NCBI RefSeq assembly: GCF_000733925.1
Contig: NZ_JPOO01000003.1
Coordinates: forward strand, 1,860,001-1,924,000
Length of the DNA: 64,000 nucleotides
DNA from: Arenibacter algicola
GTDB taxonomy: Bacteria; Bacteroidota; Bacteroidia; Flavobacteriales; Flavobacteriaceae
Direction of reading: 5' to 3'
This document shows positions 9,808 to 19,244 of this stretch, in pieces. The first letter of the stretch is position 1, and each line of letters starts with the position of its first letter. The translations under genes were made by a program, and so were the position numbers. Under the pieces are notes generated by a model. The model had not been told where the DNA came from. It saw only the letters and a list, made by a program, of their open reading frames with translations, and made no database searches.

Positions 9808-10075
9808 TTAGGCAAAGTTTTCCTTAAACCAATTTTAAAAATCTTTAATGCTTGCAGATCCTTTACCTCTAGGTTGGGATATGTAGGCATTTTTTTATTG
9901 TTTAACCTATAAATTTCCCGGCAAACAAATAATTCAACTTAACAATTCTCAAAATAGGCCTTATTTAACAATTCCATGTTCTATTCTTAATTAATACATT
10001 TTTTGACAATATTATCTATAGATTCGCATAATTATTCTTATTATTAGTGGAGTTTTATTCAACAAAGTAAAAACC

Positions 10076-12808
10076 ATGAAAAATAAGGCATATTTATTCC
10101 TATTGATATTGGGGGCAGTTGTGCTTGTTGTTTCCGTTTGGAATATGTTGCAACCTTCCGATACGGTTGATTTTAGTGCCGATATAAAACCCATCTTAAA
10201 CAAGAACTGTATTACCTGTCACGGCGGGGTTAAAAAAAGTGGTGGTTTTAGTCTTTTATTCGAAGATGAGGCCTTTGCCAATACAGAATCCGGGACTCCG
10301 GCCATTATACCTGGTAATGCTGCCAAAAGTCCGTTTATCCAACGATTAAAGGAAGATGACCCAGAATTACGGATGCCCTATAAGAAGTCCAAACTATCAA
10401 AAGAGGAAATTGACCTATTGACCAAATGGGTAGATCAAGGCGCTAAATGGGGCAAGCATTGGGCCTATTCTTTGCCTGAAAAAGTGGAAATTCCGGAAAC
10501 AACGCAATCCGCAGGTATCTCTTCAGGGGATTCTCAGGGTTTTATCCAAAATGACATAGACCACTTTATTTTAAGGACTTTGGAAAATAACAACTTGGAA
10601 CCTAGTCCTGCAGCAGAGCGCAATGTAATAGCCAGAAGACTTTCCATGGACATAACCGGACTTCCACCAGACGATTCCTTGTTTAATGATTTTACCGCCG
10701 GAAAGATTACCTATGAAAATATGGTGGACGAGCTGTTGTCCCAAGATGGTTATGGTGAAAAGTGGGCCAGTTGGTGGTTGGACCAAGCCCGCTATGCCGA
10801 TACCAAAGGTTATGAAAGTGATATGGGGAGGACTATGTGGCAATATCGTGATTGGGTAATAAGGGCCTTCAATCAGGATATGCCCTATGACCAGTTTACC
10901 ATTGAGCAGTTGGCCGGTGATCTTTTACCTCAACCATCCGTTGACCAACTCATTGCAACGGCTTTCCATAGAAACACCATGAATAACGGAGAAGGAGGAA
11001 CAGATGATGAAGAGTTTAGGGTAGCTGCGGTAATAGACAGAGTAAATACCACTTTTGAGGTATGGCAGAGCACCACTATAGGCTGCGTACAATGTCATAG
11101 TCATACTTATGACCCCTTTAAAAATAAAGAGTATTACAATCTCATGGCATTTTTCAACAATTCCAGGGATGAAGATACTTCTGAAGATGAACCTACTCTA
11201 AAATTTTATACTCCGGACCAAAAAATGGAGATAAAAAAGATAGTAGATTGGATTTCCAACCACGGCAGTCCCCAAATTGCCGAAAAATATCAGAACTTCC
11301 TCACCTACACCGAACCAATTTACCATTCGCATTTAATAAAAAAATTCGAAAATGGTAACGTAGAAGGAAGGCTTTCCTTAAGGGATAATGGTTTCTGTTT
11401 TTTAAATAATGTATACACTCAAGGTGCGGGGTATATGTATTTAAAATATTCTTCGGGATTAGACGGCACTACTATGACGATAAGAAAGGATAATGCCGAG
11501 GGAGAAATTCTATCCCAGTTTGTCATTAACAAAACTTCTGGCAACTTAGTACGAAAAGTTCCATTTAAAAAAACCAACGAAAAGCTAAACCTTTATATAG
11601 AAACGGATAACAATAGTGTCTCACCTAAATCTGCCTTGGGATATTTTACATGGTTTGCCTTTCTTCCCGATATGCCTGATGATCCGGTAGCCGAATATTC
11701 TACCATTGAAGATACCTTATTAAAATTATTAAATACAGATACAGCCTCCTTACCTATAATGGTTGAAAACCCGGACTATAGAAACCGGATCACCCAAGTT
11801 TTTGAGCGGGGTAGTTGGCTTATGAAAACCGATACAGTACAACCAGGAACTCCCAAAAGCCTCAACGCTTGGAACGATGCCTGGCCAAAAAATAGGTTGG
11901 GACTCTCCAGATGGCTTGTCAGTAAGGAGAACCCGCTAACGGCTAGGACTTTGGTCAATAAGGTGTGGCAGCAAATTTATGGCCGGGGCATAGTAGCTTC
12001 CTTAGAGGATATGGGCTCCCAATCCGATCCGCCTTCCCATCCAGAATTATTCGATTGGCTGGCTTTAAGATTTATGAACGAGCACAATTGGAGTATAAAA
12101 GCCTTGGTGAAAGATATTGTGATGAGCGGCACTTACAGGCAGAGTTCCAAAAACAACGCCAAATTATACAATTTGGATCCTGAAAACCGACTCTATGCCC
12201 GCGGCCCTAGAATACGCTTAAGTGCAGAGCAAATTCGCGATCAGGCCCTGGCCGTATCAGGGCTTTTAAGCACCAAAATGTACGGTCCAAGTGTTATGCC
12301 ACCCCAACCGGATGGTATTTGGCAAACGGTATACAATGGTGGTAATTGGGTGGAAAGTAAAGGAGAGGACAAGTATAGGAAAGGCGTATACACCTATTTA
12401 AAAAGAACCAGCCCCTACCCTTCCTTCCTCACTTTTGACGCAGGCAGCAGAGAGGTATCAACGGTACGTAGAACGGTGACCAATACCCCATTACAGGCCT
12501 TGGTTACCCTAAACGATCCAGTATATCTGGAAACTGCCTATCATTTGGCTAAATTTATGGGCCAGAGCAAAGGTGTAGACAAAAGCATACGGGAGGGATA
12601 CAAGAAAGCCGTTTTGGCGGACATTAGCGAAGAAAAATTAAGCGCCTTAAAAGAATTGTACAACAGTTCCCTTTCCGATTTTCAAGAAAAACCAAAGAAT
12701 GTTAAGGAATTTATTCCTTTTGAAACCGATACAGATGCCAATTTAGCAGCATTGACCGTAGTGGCCAATGCCATTATGAACTTGGATGAGTTTTTAACAA
12801 AATCGTAG
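10076..12808 (+). CDS. PSCyt1/PSCyt2/PSD1 (DUF1549/DUF1553) cytochrome-type protein
   Basis: 910 residues. A single N-terminal membrane anchor (about residues 5-24) is followed by a c-type heme motif CITCHG (C45, C48, H49), the Planctomycete cytochrome C domain. The DUF1549 part includes RRLSMDITGLPPD and the second motif CVQCHSHTYDPF. The C-terminal DUF1553 part includes WLVSKENPLTARTLVNKVWQ and TNTPLQALVTLNDP. A carbohydrate-binding-like insert lies near residues 410-540. It is known from polysaccharide-degrading Planctomycetes and marine Bacteroidota, with an unproven redox role. It is exported and heme-bound. The DUF1501 gene starts two bases after the stop codon, so the two are cotranscribed. 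Confidence 0.88.
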   Translation: MKNKAYLFLLILGAVVLVVSVWNMLQPSDTVDFSADIKPILNKNCITCHGGVKKSGGFSLLFEDEAFANTESGTPAIIPGNAAKSPFIQRLKEDDPELRMPYKKSKLSKEEIDLLTKWVDQGAKWGKHWAYSLPEKVEIPETTQSAGISSGDSQGFIQNDIDHFILRTLENNNLEPSPAAERNVIARRLSMDITGLPPDDSLFNDFTAGKITYENMVDELLSQDGYGEKWASWWLDQARYADTKGYESDMGRTMWQYRDWVIRAFNQDMPYDQFTIEQLAGDLLPQPSVDQLIATAFHRNTMNNGEGGTDDEEFRVAAVIDRVNTTFEVWQSTTIGCVQCHSHTYDPFKNKEYYNLMAFFNNSRDEDTSEDEPTLKFYTPDQKMEIKKIVDWISNHGSPQIAEKYQNFLTYTEPIYHSHLIKKFENGNVEGRLSLRDNGFCFLNNVYTQGAGYMYLKYSSGLDGTTMTIRKDNAEGEILSQFVINKTSGNLVRKVPFKKTNEKLNLYIETDNNSVSPKSALGYFTWFAFLPDMPDDPVAEYSTIEDTLLKLLNTDTASLPIMVENPDYRNRITQVFERGSWLMKTDTVQPGTPKSLNAWNDAWPKNRLGLSRWLVSKENPLTARTLVNKVWQQIYGRGIVASLEDMGSQSDPPSHPELFDWLALRFMNEHNWSIKALVKDIVMSGTYRQSSKNNAKLYNLDPENRLYARGPRIRLSAEQIRDQALAVSGLLSTKMYGPSVMPPQPDGIWQTVYNGGNWVESKGEDKYRKGVYTYLKRTSPYPSFLTFDAGSREVSTVRRTVTNTPLQALVTLNDPVYLETAYHLAKFMGQSKGVDKSIREGYKKAVLADISEEKLSALKELYNSSLSDFQEKPKNVKEFIPFETDTDANLAALTVVANAIMNLDEFLTKS

Positions 12809-12810
12809 TT

Positions 12811-14319
12811 ATGAACAGTTTGGACCGATTAATAAAAGAAAAGTTACAACGGGAAATACAGGCAAAGACCCGAAGGCATTTTATAAAGGATTGTGTTGCC
12901 GGGATGGGAGGTTTGGCCTTAGGTTCCCTTTTTATGTCCTGTAACTCTTTTCTTGGCAACAATGACAAAGCTAAAATTGCACTAACCGAAAGGGACATCA
13001 ACCCCTTAGCTTCCATGGCTCCCCCTTTCCCTGCCAAGGTAAAATCAGTTATTTATTTGCATATGGCGGGAGCTCCCTCCCAACTGGAAATGTTCGATTA
13101 CAAGCCTACCCTTCATAAGCTGAACAATCAGGCCTGTCCGCAATCCTTGTTGGAAGGTCGAAAATTTGCCTTCATCCGCGGAGTTCCCAAATTACTTGGA
13201 CCACAGGCGGAATTTAAGCAGCACGGGGAATCCGGTAATTGGGTCTCCAACTTTCTGCCCCACTTTTCAAAAGTAGTGGATGAAGTTGCCTTCCTTAAAG
13301 CGGTAAATACAGATCAATTCAATCACGGGCCCGCCCAATTGTTCATGCATACCGGAAGTCCCAGATTGGGCAGGCCAAGTATAGGATCTTGGGTCACCTA
13401 CGGTTTGGGGTCCGAAAATCAGAATTTGCCAGGCTTTGTGGTACTTACCTCCGGAGGAAAAACACCGGATGCCGGAAAAAGTGTCTGGGGCAGTGGTTTT
13501 TTACCCTCGGTGTACCAAGGAGTCCAATGCCGATCCAAAGGAGATCCGGTACTTTATATAGACGACCCTAAAGGCATTACCCGAAACCTTAAAAAAAGTA
13601 CCATAGATGCTATAAACAACATCAATAAAAAAGAATTTGACGAATATTCCGATCCAGAGATCCTGGCCAGGATCAATCAGTACGAAATGGCCTACCGTAT
13701 GCAGACTGCAGTACCAGAGGTCATGAACATCAACAATGAACCAGAGCATATAAAGGAAATGTACGGGGTGCAACCCGGAAAGGAATCCTTTGCCAACAAT
13801 TGTCTATTGGCCAGAAAACTCGTTGAGGACGGGGTACGATTTGTACAATTATTCGATTGGGGATGGGACAGCCATGGCGACAGTCATTCCAATGCCGTTG
13901 ATCTTGGGTTAAGAAATAAATGTACAGAAATAGACAGGCCAATTTCAGCACTACTTCTAGACCTTAAACAAAGAGGATTATTGGAAGAAACCTTGGTGGT
14001 CTGGGGAAGTGAGTTCGGAAGGACGCCTATGCAGGAAAACAGGGAAGGAAAAGAAATGGCCTTTAAGGGAAGGGACCATCACGGGGATGCCTTCACCATG
14101 TGGATGGCCGGAGGGGGCATTAAAAAAGGTGCTAGCTGGGGACTCACCGATGAAATTGGATTTTCCGCTTTGGAAGGACAGGTCTCGGTACACGATGTGC
14201 ACGCCACTATGATGCACCTTCTGGGTTTTGACCACGAACAATTTACTTTTGACTTTCAAGGAAGGCCCTTCCGTCTTACCGATGTGGAAGGTCATGTAAT
14301 ACACGAAATTCTTGCCTAA
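12811..14319 (+). CDS. DUF1501 sulfatase-like protein with Tat-type leader
   Basis: 502 residues. The N-terminus carries TRRHFIKDCVAGMGG, a twin-arginine type leader, with a Cys at LFMSC that could also be lipidated. The body is DUF1501, an alkaline-phosphatase/sulfatase-like fold: VIYLHMAGAPSQLEMFDYKP near the start, FNHGPAQLFMHTGSPRLG, GWDSHGD, and LVVWGSEFGRTP plus GRDHHGDAFTMWMAGGG near the end. DUF1501 and DUF1553 genes are paired in many genomes, as here, with two bases between them. Substrate unknown. Export together with the partner heme protein suggests a joint periplasmic reaction. Confidence 0.9.
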   Translation: MNSLDRLIKEKLQREIQAKTRRHFIKDCVAGMGGLALGSLFMSCNSFLGNNDKAKIALTERDINPLASMAPPFPAKVKSVIYLHMAGAPSQLEMFDYKPTLHKLNNQACPQSLLEGRKFAFIRGVPKLLGPQAEFKQHGESGNWVSNFLPHFSKVVDEVAFLKAVNTDQFNHGPAQLFMHTGSPRLGRPSIGSWVTYGLGSENQNLPGFVVLTSGGKTPDAGKSVWGSGFLPSVYQGVQCRSKGDPVLYIDDPKGITRNLKKSTIDAINNINKKEFDEYSDPEILARINQYEMAYRMQTAVPEVMNINNEPEHIKEMYGVQPGKESFANNCLLARKLVEDGVRFVQLFDWGWDSHGDSHSNAVDLGLRNKCTEIDRPISALLLDLKQRGLLEETLVVWGSEFGRTPMQENREGKEMAFKGRDHHGDAFTMWMAGGGIKKGASWGLTDEIGFSALEGQVSVHDVHATMMHLLGFDHEQFTFDFQGRPFRLTDVEGHVIHEILA

Positions 14320-14440
14320 AACACAAATCAACCAAACCAATAAAATGCAATTATCTATCCTCCTCTTTCAGAACTTATCATCTTACCATAGCCAGGTAGC
14401 ATTTAAAAAAATAGCCCAAAATTGAATAAATAGCTGATCT

Positions 14441-15838
14441 ATGGATGTTATTCAACAATTAATAGGGCGCTTACACCCCCTTGTAGTGCATTTACCAATA
14501 GGATTCATTCTTGCCGCCTTACTGTTGCAATGGTATGATAGAAAGAATAATGAATGGTCCAAAATAATTGGAATCCTATTTCAATGGGCATTTATTTTCG
14601 CGACCATAGCCTGTATTAGTGGCTATCTGCTTTATAAAGGCGAAGGATATTCCTTTGATACTGTAAAATTTCATTTATGGCTGGGTATTGTTACCGCCCT
14701 GTTTTCTCTGTTGATGTATCTTAGGTTGGCAGCACCCTCAAAAATCGATTTTATAAAGCGAGTGCCGGTGGTCCTTTTTTCCTACTCACTATTATTTCTA
14801 ATATCGTTCACCGGGCATCTTGGGGGAAATATTACCCACGGATCGGACTACCTCATTGAACCTCTGCCCAACAGTATAAAATCCCTATTGGGCGTTGGCC
14901 CGGAAGTTTATGAAATGCCTACCCTGGAAGAAGAAAATTGGGAAGAGGCAATACTTTACACAGACCTTGTACAACCCATCCTCAATACTAGATGCGTAAG
15001 CTGTCACAACACCAAAAAAGAAAAGGGGGAATTGCTATTGGAGGAAGAAATTGGAATTCTTAAGGGAGGTGAAAATGGGGCGATTATTGAGCCGAACGAC
15101 CCCGAGAACAGCGCCCTCTACGCCAGATTAATATTGCCACTGGACCATGAAGACCACATGCCACCAAAAGATAAGGATCAGCCCTCCAAGGAAGAATTGG
15201 ATATTATTAAAACTTGGATAGCCAATGGCAATTCTTTTGACAAGAGTATTGGGGAAATGGGCTTAAAAAAGGAATTGTTCCACTCGTTTTTTCCAAAGAA
15301 AAAAGATGACACCTACCCGGACGTAGTGGTTGCAGAAGTATCTGCAGATACCATTTCGGCCATAAAGAATAAAGGCTTCCACGTAGAAAGAGTCAACGAA
15401 GAAAGTAAGTTCCTAAAGGTGTCCTGTATCAACAAACCTACTTTTTCGGATGGAGATTTTGAGCTGCTGACTTCGCTTATAAATCAGATCGTATACCTAG
15501 ACCTGGGTGAAACCCAAGTTACGGATGCCATTTTTGAGAAACTAAGCACCTTGCCCCACCTAACGGTATTAAAGTTGGACAATACTGCGGTAACAGGAAG
15601 AAATATAGAAACTTTGGAAAAACTGGAGTATCTTAAAAACTTGAACCTTATGGGAACAAATTTTGAAGAGGTACATCTCCCAAAATTAAAAGAGTTTAAA
15701 AAATTACAGATTGTATATCTGTTCAATACCCCTGTTAAAAAACCAGATCAAGTAAGCAAACCGAAAGAAGGGGAATTATTTATAGATTACGGAGGTTACG
15801 ACCTTCCGAAAATAGCCACAGATTCCATAGTTTTTTAG
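14441..15838 (+). CDS. DUF2231 membrane - cytochrome c - leucine-rich-repeat fusion
   Basis: 465 residues in three parts. Residues 1-150 form four membrane helices with the DUF2231 start GRLHPLVVHLPIGFILAALL, whose histidines could ligate heme. Residues about 180-270 hold a c-type heme site CVSCHN and DHMPPKDKDQPS, as in PSCyt1. Residues about 330-465 carry leucine-rich repeats (HLTVLKLDNTAVTG, YLKNLNLMGTNFEE, LQIVYLFNTPV). The gene lies 121 bases after DUF1501 and completes a three-gene redox cluster. I infer an inner-membrane electron carrier facing the periplasm that partners the two upstream products. Confidence 0.85.
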   Translation: MDVIQQLIGRLHPLVVHLPIGFILAALLLQWYDRKNNEWSKIIGILFQWAFIFATIACISGYLLYKGEGYSFDTVKFHLWLGIVTALFSLLMYLRLAAPSKIDFIKRVPVVLFSYSLLFLISFTGHLGGNITHGSDYLIEPLPNSIKSLLGVGPEVYEMPTLEEENWEEAILYTDLVQPILNTRCVSCHNTKKEKGELLLEEEIGILKGGENGAIIEPNDPENSALYARLILPLDHEDHMPPKDKDQPSKEELDIIKTWIANGNSFDKSIGEMGLKKELFHSFFPKKKDDTYPDVVVAEVSADTISAIKNKGFHVERVNEESKFLKVSCINKPTFSDGDFELLTSLINQIVYLDLGETQVTDAIFEKLSTLPHLTVLKLDNTAVTGRNIETLEKLEYLKNLNLMGTNFEEVHLPKLKEFKKLQIVYLFNTPVKKPDQVSKPKEGELFIDYGGYDLPKIATDSIVF

Positions 15839-15946
15839 TTTGCCACTAACCTGGCACTATCAACGTTAAATCCCTGTATTACATCGAAATACTGAAATAA
15901 GAGCGGCATTTCCACGTTAGTACTAATAGATCCCAAATCTATTTGT

Positions 15947-17386
15947 ATGAAAAACTTCTACGCAATTGTTTTCATGTCATTTTTTGCACTATCCTGTACC
16001 AAAGAGGACGATAAGGAGGGCAACACTCCCGATGAGGAGATAGATTTGACGGCCTGTTTTACGTCAAGCACGGATACCATAGCCCTTGGAGAAGCTTTAC
16101 AATTGACCAATTGTTCCGAAAATGCCGTTATTTTTTCCTATGATTTTGGTAATAATGAAATAAGCAACCAAGAAAGCCCTTCCGTAACCTATCAGCAAGG
16201 AGGCAGTTTTACAATTACCCTAGTTGTCTACGATGACCAAAAACATAGTAAAACCTTTACCAAAACAATTTTTGTGGAAACCCCAGTGGAATCCTATTAC
16301 CTGTTCCCCGAAATTCCCCTAGGATATAATGGGCTACCAATAGAACTGGGCATTGACCCCCTAAATGGCAATATTTTCTATCTGGAAAAAATCGAGGATC
16401 TAGTAAACCTGACCATTTCCAAATTCTACTACAAAGAATTGGGAACCAACCTTATACCTACCTCAAATTATATTGCCGACCAACAGTTCAATACTGAAAA
16501 TGCCTATGTAAATTTTCTGGGCAACGGTAACAAGAACATCCATTTTTCCCGTACCCTTCCGGAGTTATACGGGTCTCAGGAAGTAACCCTAAATAACAAC
16601 TGGGCCCTAACAGCTACCTTAAGTTCTGCTACCAAATACCTTTATGGCTATTTAAAAGAAGGTGCAAATTCCATATTCTTCGGAACACAAAAAGACAATG
16701 GCACCTATAAAGCAGTTATTGAAAACAGGAATGCCAATGGCGATGCCTTCGATGTACAGTTTAAAACTGTTGGATCCAACAATGCCGTGCTGACCGACAT
16801 GATCAAGACAAGCACTGGTTATATTGCTTTTGGAGCCACATTCGACAAGAATATCATCCTACCCTTCATTAGCAACTATAGCCCGATTCTAGTGTTTTTC
16901 GATTCCAATTTGACCGTTACAAAAACGGCAGAACTTAGTAATTCCGTCTTGGGGACGCAAATCACCGAAGCCAACCATCTAAACGGTGCTTACCACCTCA
17001 TACAATTGTCCAATAGCAGCTTGGTTGCCTACGGCAATGGCGAGCTCAGCATTACAGATTCGGAAGGAAACCTTATCAAAACCCACTATTTTGATGTAGA
17101 CAATAAAATCCAAGCAATGATCTCCTTGGGAGATTCTTTTATAATCTCAACAGGCGATGGCTATTTGCGCAAATTCGACCCTACCGGTACGGAAATCAAA
17201 AAATTAAATTACAAGGGGAGCTTTATTCCAGAAATATTGGAAATAAACAATAAACTATTTTTTGTTGCCGGTTACCGGACCAAGGATACGATTCTTAACA
17301 TAGGAGAGCTATCGGTTGTAAAAACATTTTACGGTGCGGTGGACAAAGACCTTAATTTGATAAGCGTGGAGTCCATTTTCAACTAA
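15947..17386 (+). CDS. PKD-domain lipoprotein
   Basis: 479 residues. The signal MKNFYAIVFMSFFALSCTKE has a lipobox Cys in LSC. Residues about 35-110 are a PKD-like immunoglobulin domain (FSYDFGNNEISNQESPSVTY, GGSFTITLVVYDD). The rest is beta-rich with propeller-like segments and no motif I can name. It is probably surface-anchored and could bind a polymer. It follows the cytochrome cluster by about 110 bases on the same strand and may belong to it, although it has no heme motif. Confidence 0.7.
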   Translation: MKNFYAIVFMSFFALSCTKEDDKEGNTPDEEIDLTACFTSSTDTIALGEALQLTNCSENAVIFSYDFGNNEISNQESPSVTYQQGGSFTITLVVYDDQKHSKTFTKTIFVETPVESYYLFPEIPLGYNGLPIELGIDPLNGNIFYLEKIEDLVNLTISKFYYKELGTNLIPTSNYIADQQFNTENAYVNFLGNGNKNIHFSRTLPELYGSQEVTLNNNWALTATLSSATKYLYGYLKEGANSIFFGTQKDNGTYKAVIENRNANGDAFDVQFKTVGSNNAVLTDMIKTSTGYIAFGATFDKNIILPFISNYSPILVFFDSNLTVTKTAELSNSVLGTQITEANHLNGAYHLIQLSNSSLVAYGNGELSITDSEGNLIKTHYFDVDNKIQAMISLGDSFIISTGDGYLRKFDPTGTEIKKLNYKGSFIPEILEINNKLFFVAGYRTKDTILNIGELSVVKTFYGAVDKDLNLISVESIFN

Positions 17387-17481
17387 TTGGAAACAATATC
17401 ACAAAAACTAAAACTACATATCAGTTTACATTTTTATAACTGCCGGAAATAACCTAGTTTAGAACACCATAAACCTCCCAT

Positions 17482-18912
17482 ATGGATTTGAGCAAAAAAT
17501 TAGGATTATTATTAGGCCCTATCTTCTTTTTTATTCTTCTAAATTTACCTAATACCCTAGTCTCCGAAAAAGGCGATGCGGTAATCGCCGTGGCGGTCTG
17601 GATGGTAGTTTGGTGGATAACCGAAGCCGTATCCATTTCGGTGGCGGCCCTGTTGCCCCTTATTTTGTTTCCCCTCCTAAAGATTATGCCCATCAACGAC
17701 GTAGGCGCCAACTATGGAAGTCCCATCATTTTTCTGTTTTTTGGAGGCTTTGTAATGGCCCTGGCTCTGGAAAAAGTGAACTTACATAAACGTATTGCCC
17801 TCAACATCATAAGAATTACCGGAACTACACCGAACAAGGTAGTCCTAGGGTTTATGATCGCTACGGCTGCTTTAAGCATGTGGATCAGCAATACCGCAAG
17901 TACTGTGGTTATGCTCCCCATTGCCATGTCCGTTATCGGACTTTTGGTAAACGATGCCGATGGCTTTACCAAGGATGATCGCAATTTTGCCCTCAATGTA
18001 ATGTTGGGAATCGCCTTTTCCGCAAACGCCGGGGGCATAGCAACCGTTATCGGAACCCCGCCAAATTCAATTCTAATTGGTTTACTGGAAAACGAATACA
18101 ATATTGAAATCTCCTTTCTTAAATGGATGGTTGTTGGATTGCCATTTTCAACCATTCTGGTAACCATTTGTTATCTAGTCCTTGTAAAATGGTTTTTTCC
18201 CAATAAGCAATTAAAATTTACAGGTTCCAAACAGATTATTCAGGAAGAATTAAAAAAATTGGGACCTACGAGCCGTAAAGAAAAAATGGTGCTCACTATC
18301 TTTGGAATAACGGTTTTCCTATGGATATTTAGAACATTGATCAACAGTATTTTTCCGTCCTTAGGATTATCGGACACCATCATAAGTATGATAGCCGCGG
18401 TTTCCCTCTTTGCGATTCCCTTTAACTTTAAAAAAGGTGATTTTATAATTGGCTGGAGTGATACCGAAAAATTGGCCTGGGGAATTCTAATATTGTTTGG
18501 AGGTGGACTTGCCCTGGCCGAAGGAATGTCTACAAGTGGTATTGTAGATATGGTGGCAAACGCAATTTCTACTAGCGATATAAGTATATTATTTACAGCA
18601 TCCCTGTTAATACTATTGATGCTCTTCATGACAGAATTAATGAGCAATGTAGCTTTGGTTGCAGTCCTTGCTCCTGTTGTTGCAGGTATAGCAATAGGTC
18701 TTGGGGTTCCTGTACTTTATTTATTGATTCCGGTAACCATTGCCAGTAGCTGCGCCTTTATGTTGCCCATGGCCACGCCCCCCAATGCCATAGTTTTTGC
18801 CAGTGGATACATAAAGGTATATCAAATGGCAAGGGTGGGAATAGTTCTTAACCTAATCTCGGTGGTATTGCTTATACTATTGTTCCAATTCGTAATTCCC
18901 CTGCTCTTCTAA
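17482..18912 (+). CDS. SLC13/DASS family sodium:dicarboxylate transporter
   Basis: 476 residues with about twelve membrane segments. Two repeated sodium-site signatures are visible: WISNTASTVVMLPIAMSV (about residues 134-151) and TELMSNVALVAVLAPVV (about 380-396), each followed by a proline-rich loop (GTPPNS, ATPPNA). These identify the divalent anion:sodium symporter family, which imports C4-dicarboxylates, citrate or sulfate. The substrate cannot be told from sequence alone. It is a single gene with about 95 bases upstream. Confidence 0.93.
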   Translation: MDLSKKLGLLLGPIFFFILLNLPNTLVSEKGDAVIAVAVWMVVWWITEAVSISVAALLPLILFPLLKIMPINDVGANYGSPIIFLFFGGFVMALALEKVNLHKRIALNIIRITGTTPNKVVLGFMIATAALSMWISNTASTVVMLPIAMSVIGLLVNDADGFTKDDRNFALNVMLGIAFSANAGGIATVIGTPPNSILIGLLENEYNIEISFLKWMVVGLPFSTILVTICYLVLVKWFFPNKQLKFTGSKQIIQEELKKLGPTSRKEKMVLTIFGITVFLWIFRTLINSIFPSLGLSDTIISMIAAVSLFAIPFNFKKGDFIIGWSDTEKLAWGILILFGGGLALAEGMSTSGIVDMVANAISTSDISILFTASLLILLMLFMTELMSNVALVAVLAPVVAGIAIGLGVPVLYLLIPVTIASSCAFMLPMATPPNAIVFASGYIKVYQMARVGIVLNLISVVLLILLFQFVIPLLF

Positions 18913-19244
18913 TTTATAGGTTCTATTTAGACGACGGTGCCGGAAAAATCTTAAAAAAAGTAAAGCCTTTGTTTCCACAAAGGCCTTACAAAGCTTAATT
19001 CCATTAAACTATAAAAAGAAATTCTCTAATCTAATAGACTTGTACTATGTGAAAATGTTACAACCTCTATGTTATTTTTTTCTTTGCTCCAATAGAATAC
19101 TGGAATTGGGGCCCTAAGATTCCAAAAGACCTATAATTCCGTTAATTATTTTGTAATTGGGCAATAATTCCAAACCACTTCCAGAATTTAAATTATTTTT
19201 AGTTCTTTGAAAGATTAGATGTATTCATAAAAATTGCCCGAAAT
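18913..19244. other. Intergenic with one hairpin
   Basis: About 330 bases without a gene. A hairpin with 8-bp arms GCCTTTGT and ACAAAGGC (18965-18984) lies 52 bases after the transporter. It lacks a clean T-run on the plus strand, so it is only a weak terminator candidate. The remainder is AT-rich and presumably carries the promoter of the metalloprotease gene. Confidence 0.45.

Noticed and set aside
18965..18984. Hairpin after the DASS transporter as a strong terminator
   Set aside because: The stem is good, but no T-run follows on the plus strand, so it is kept only as a weak candidate within the intergenic entry.
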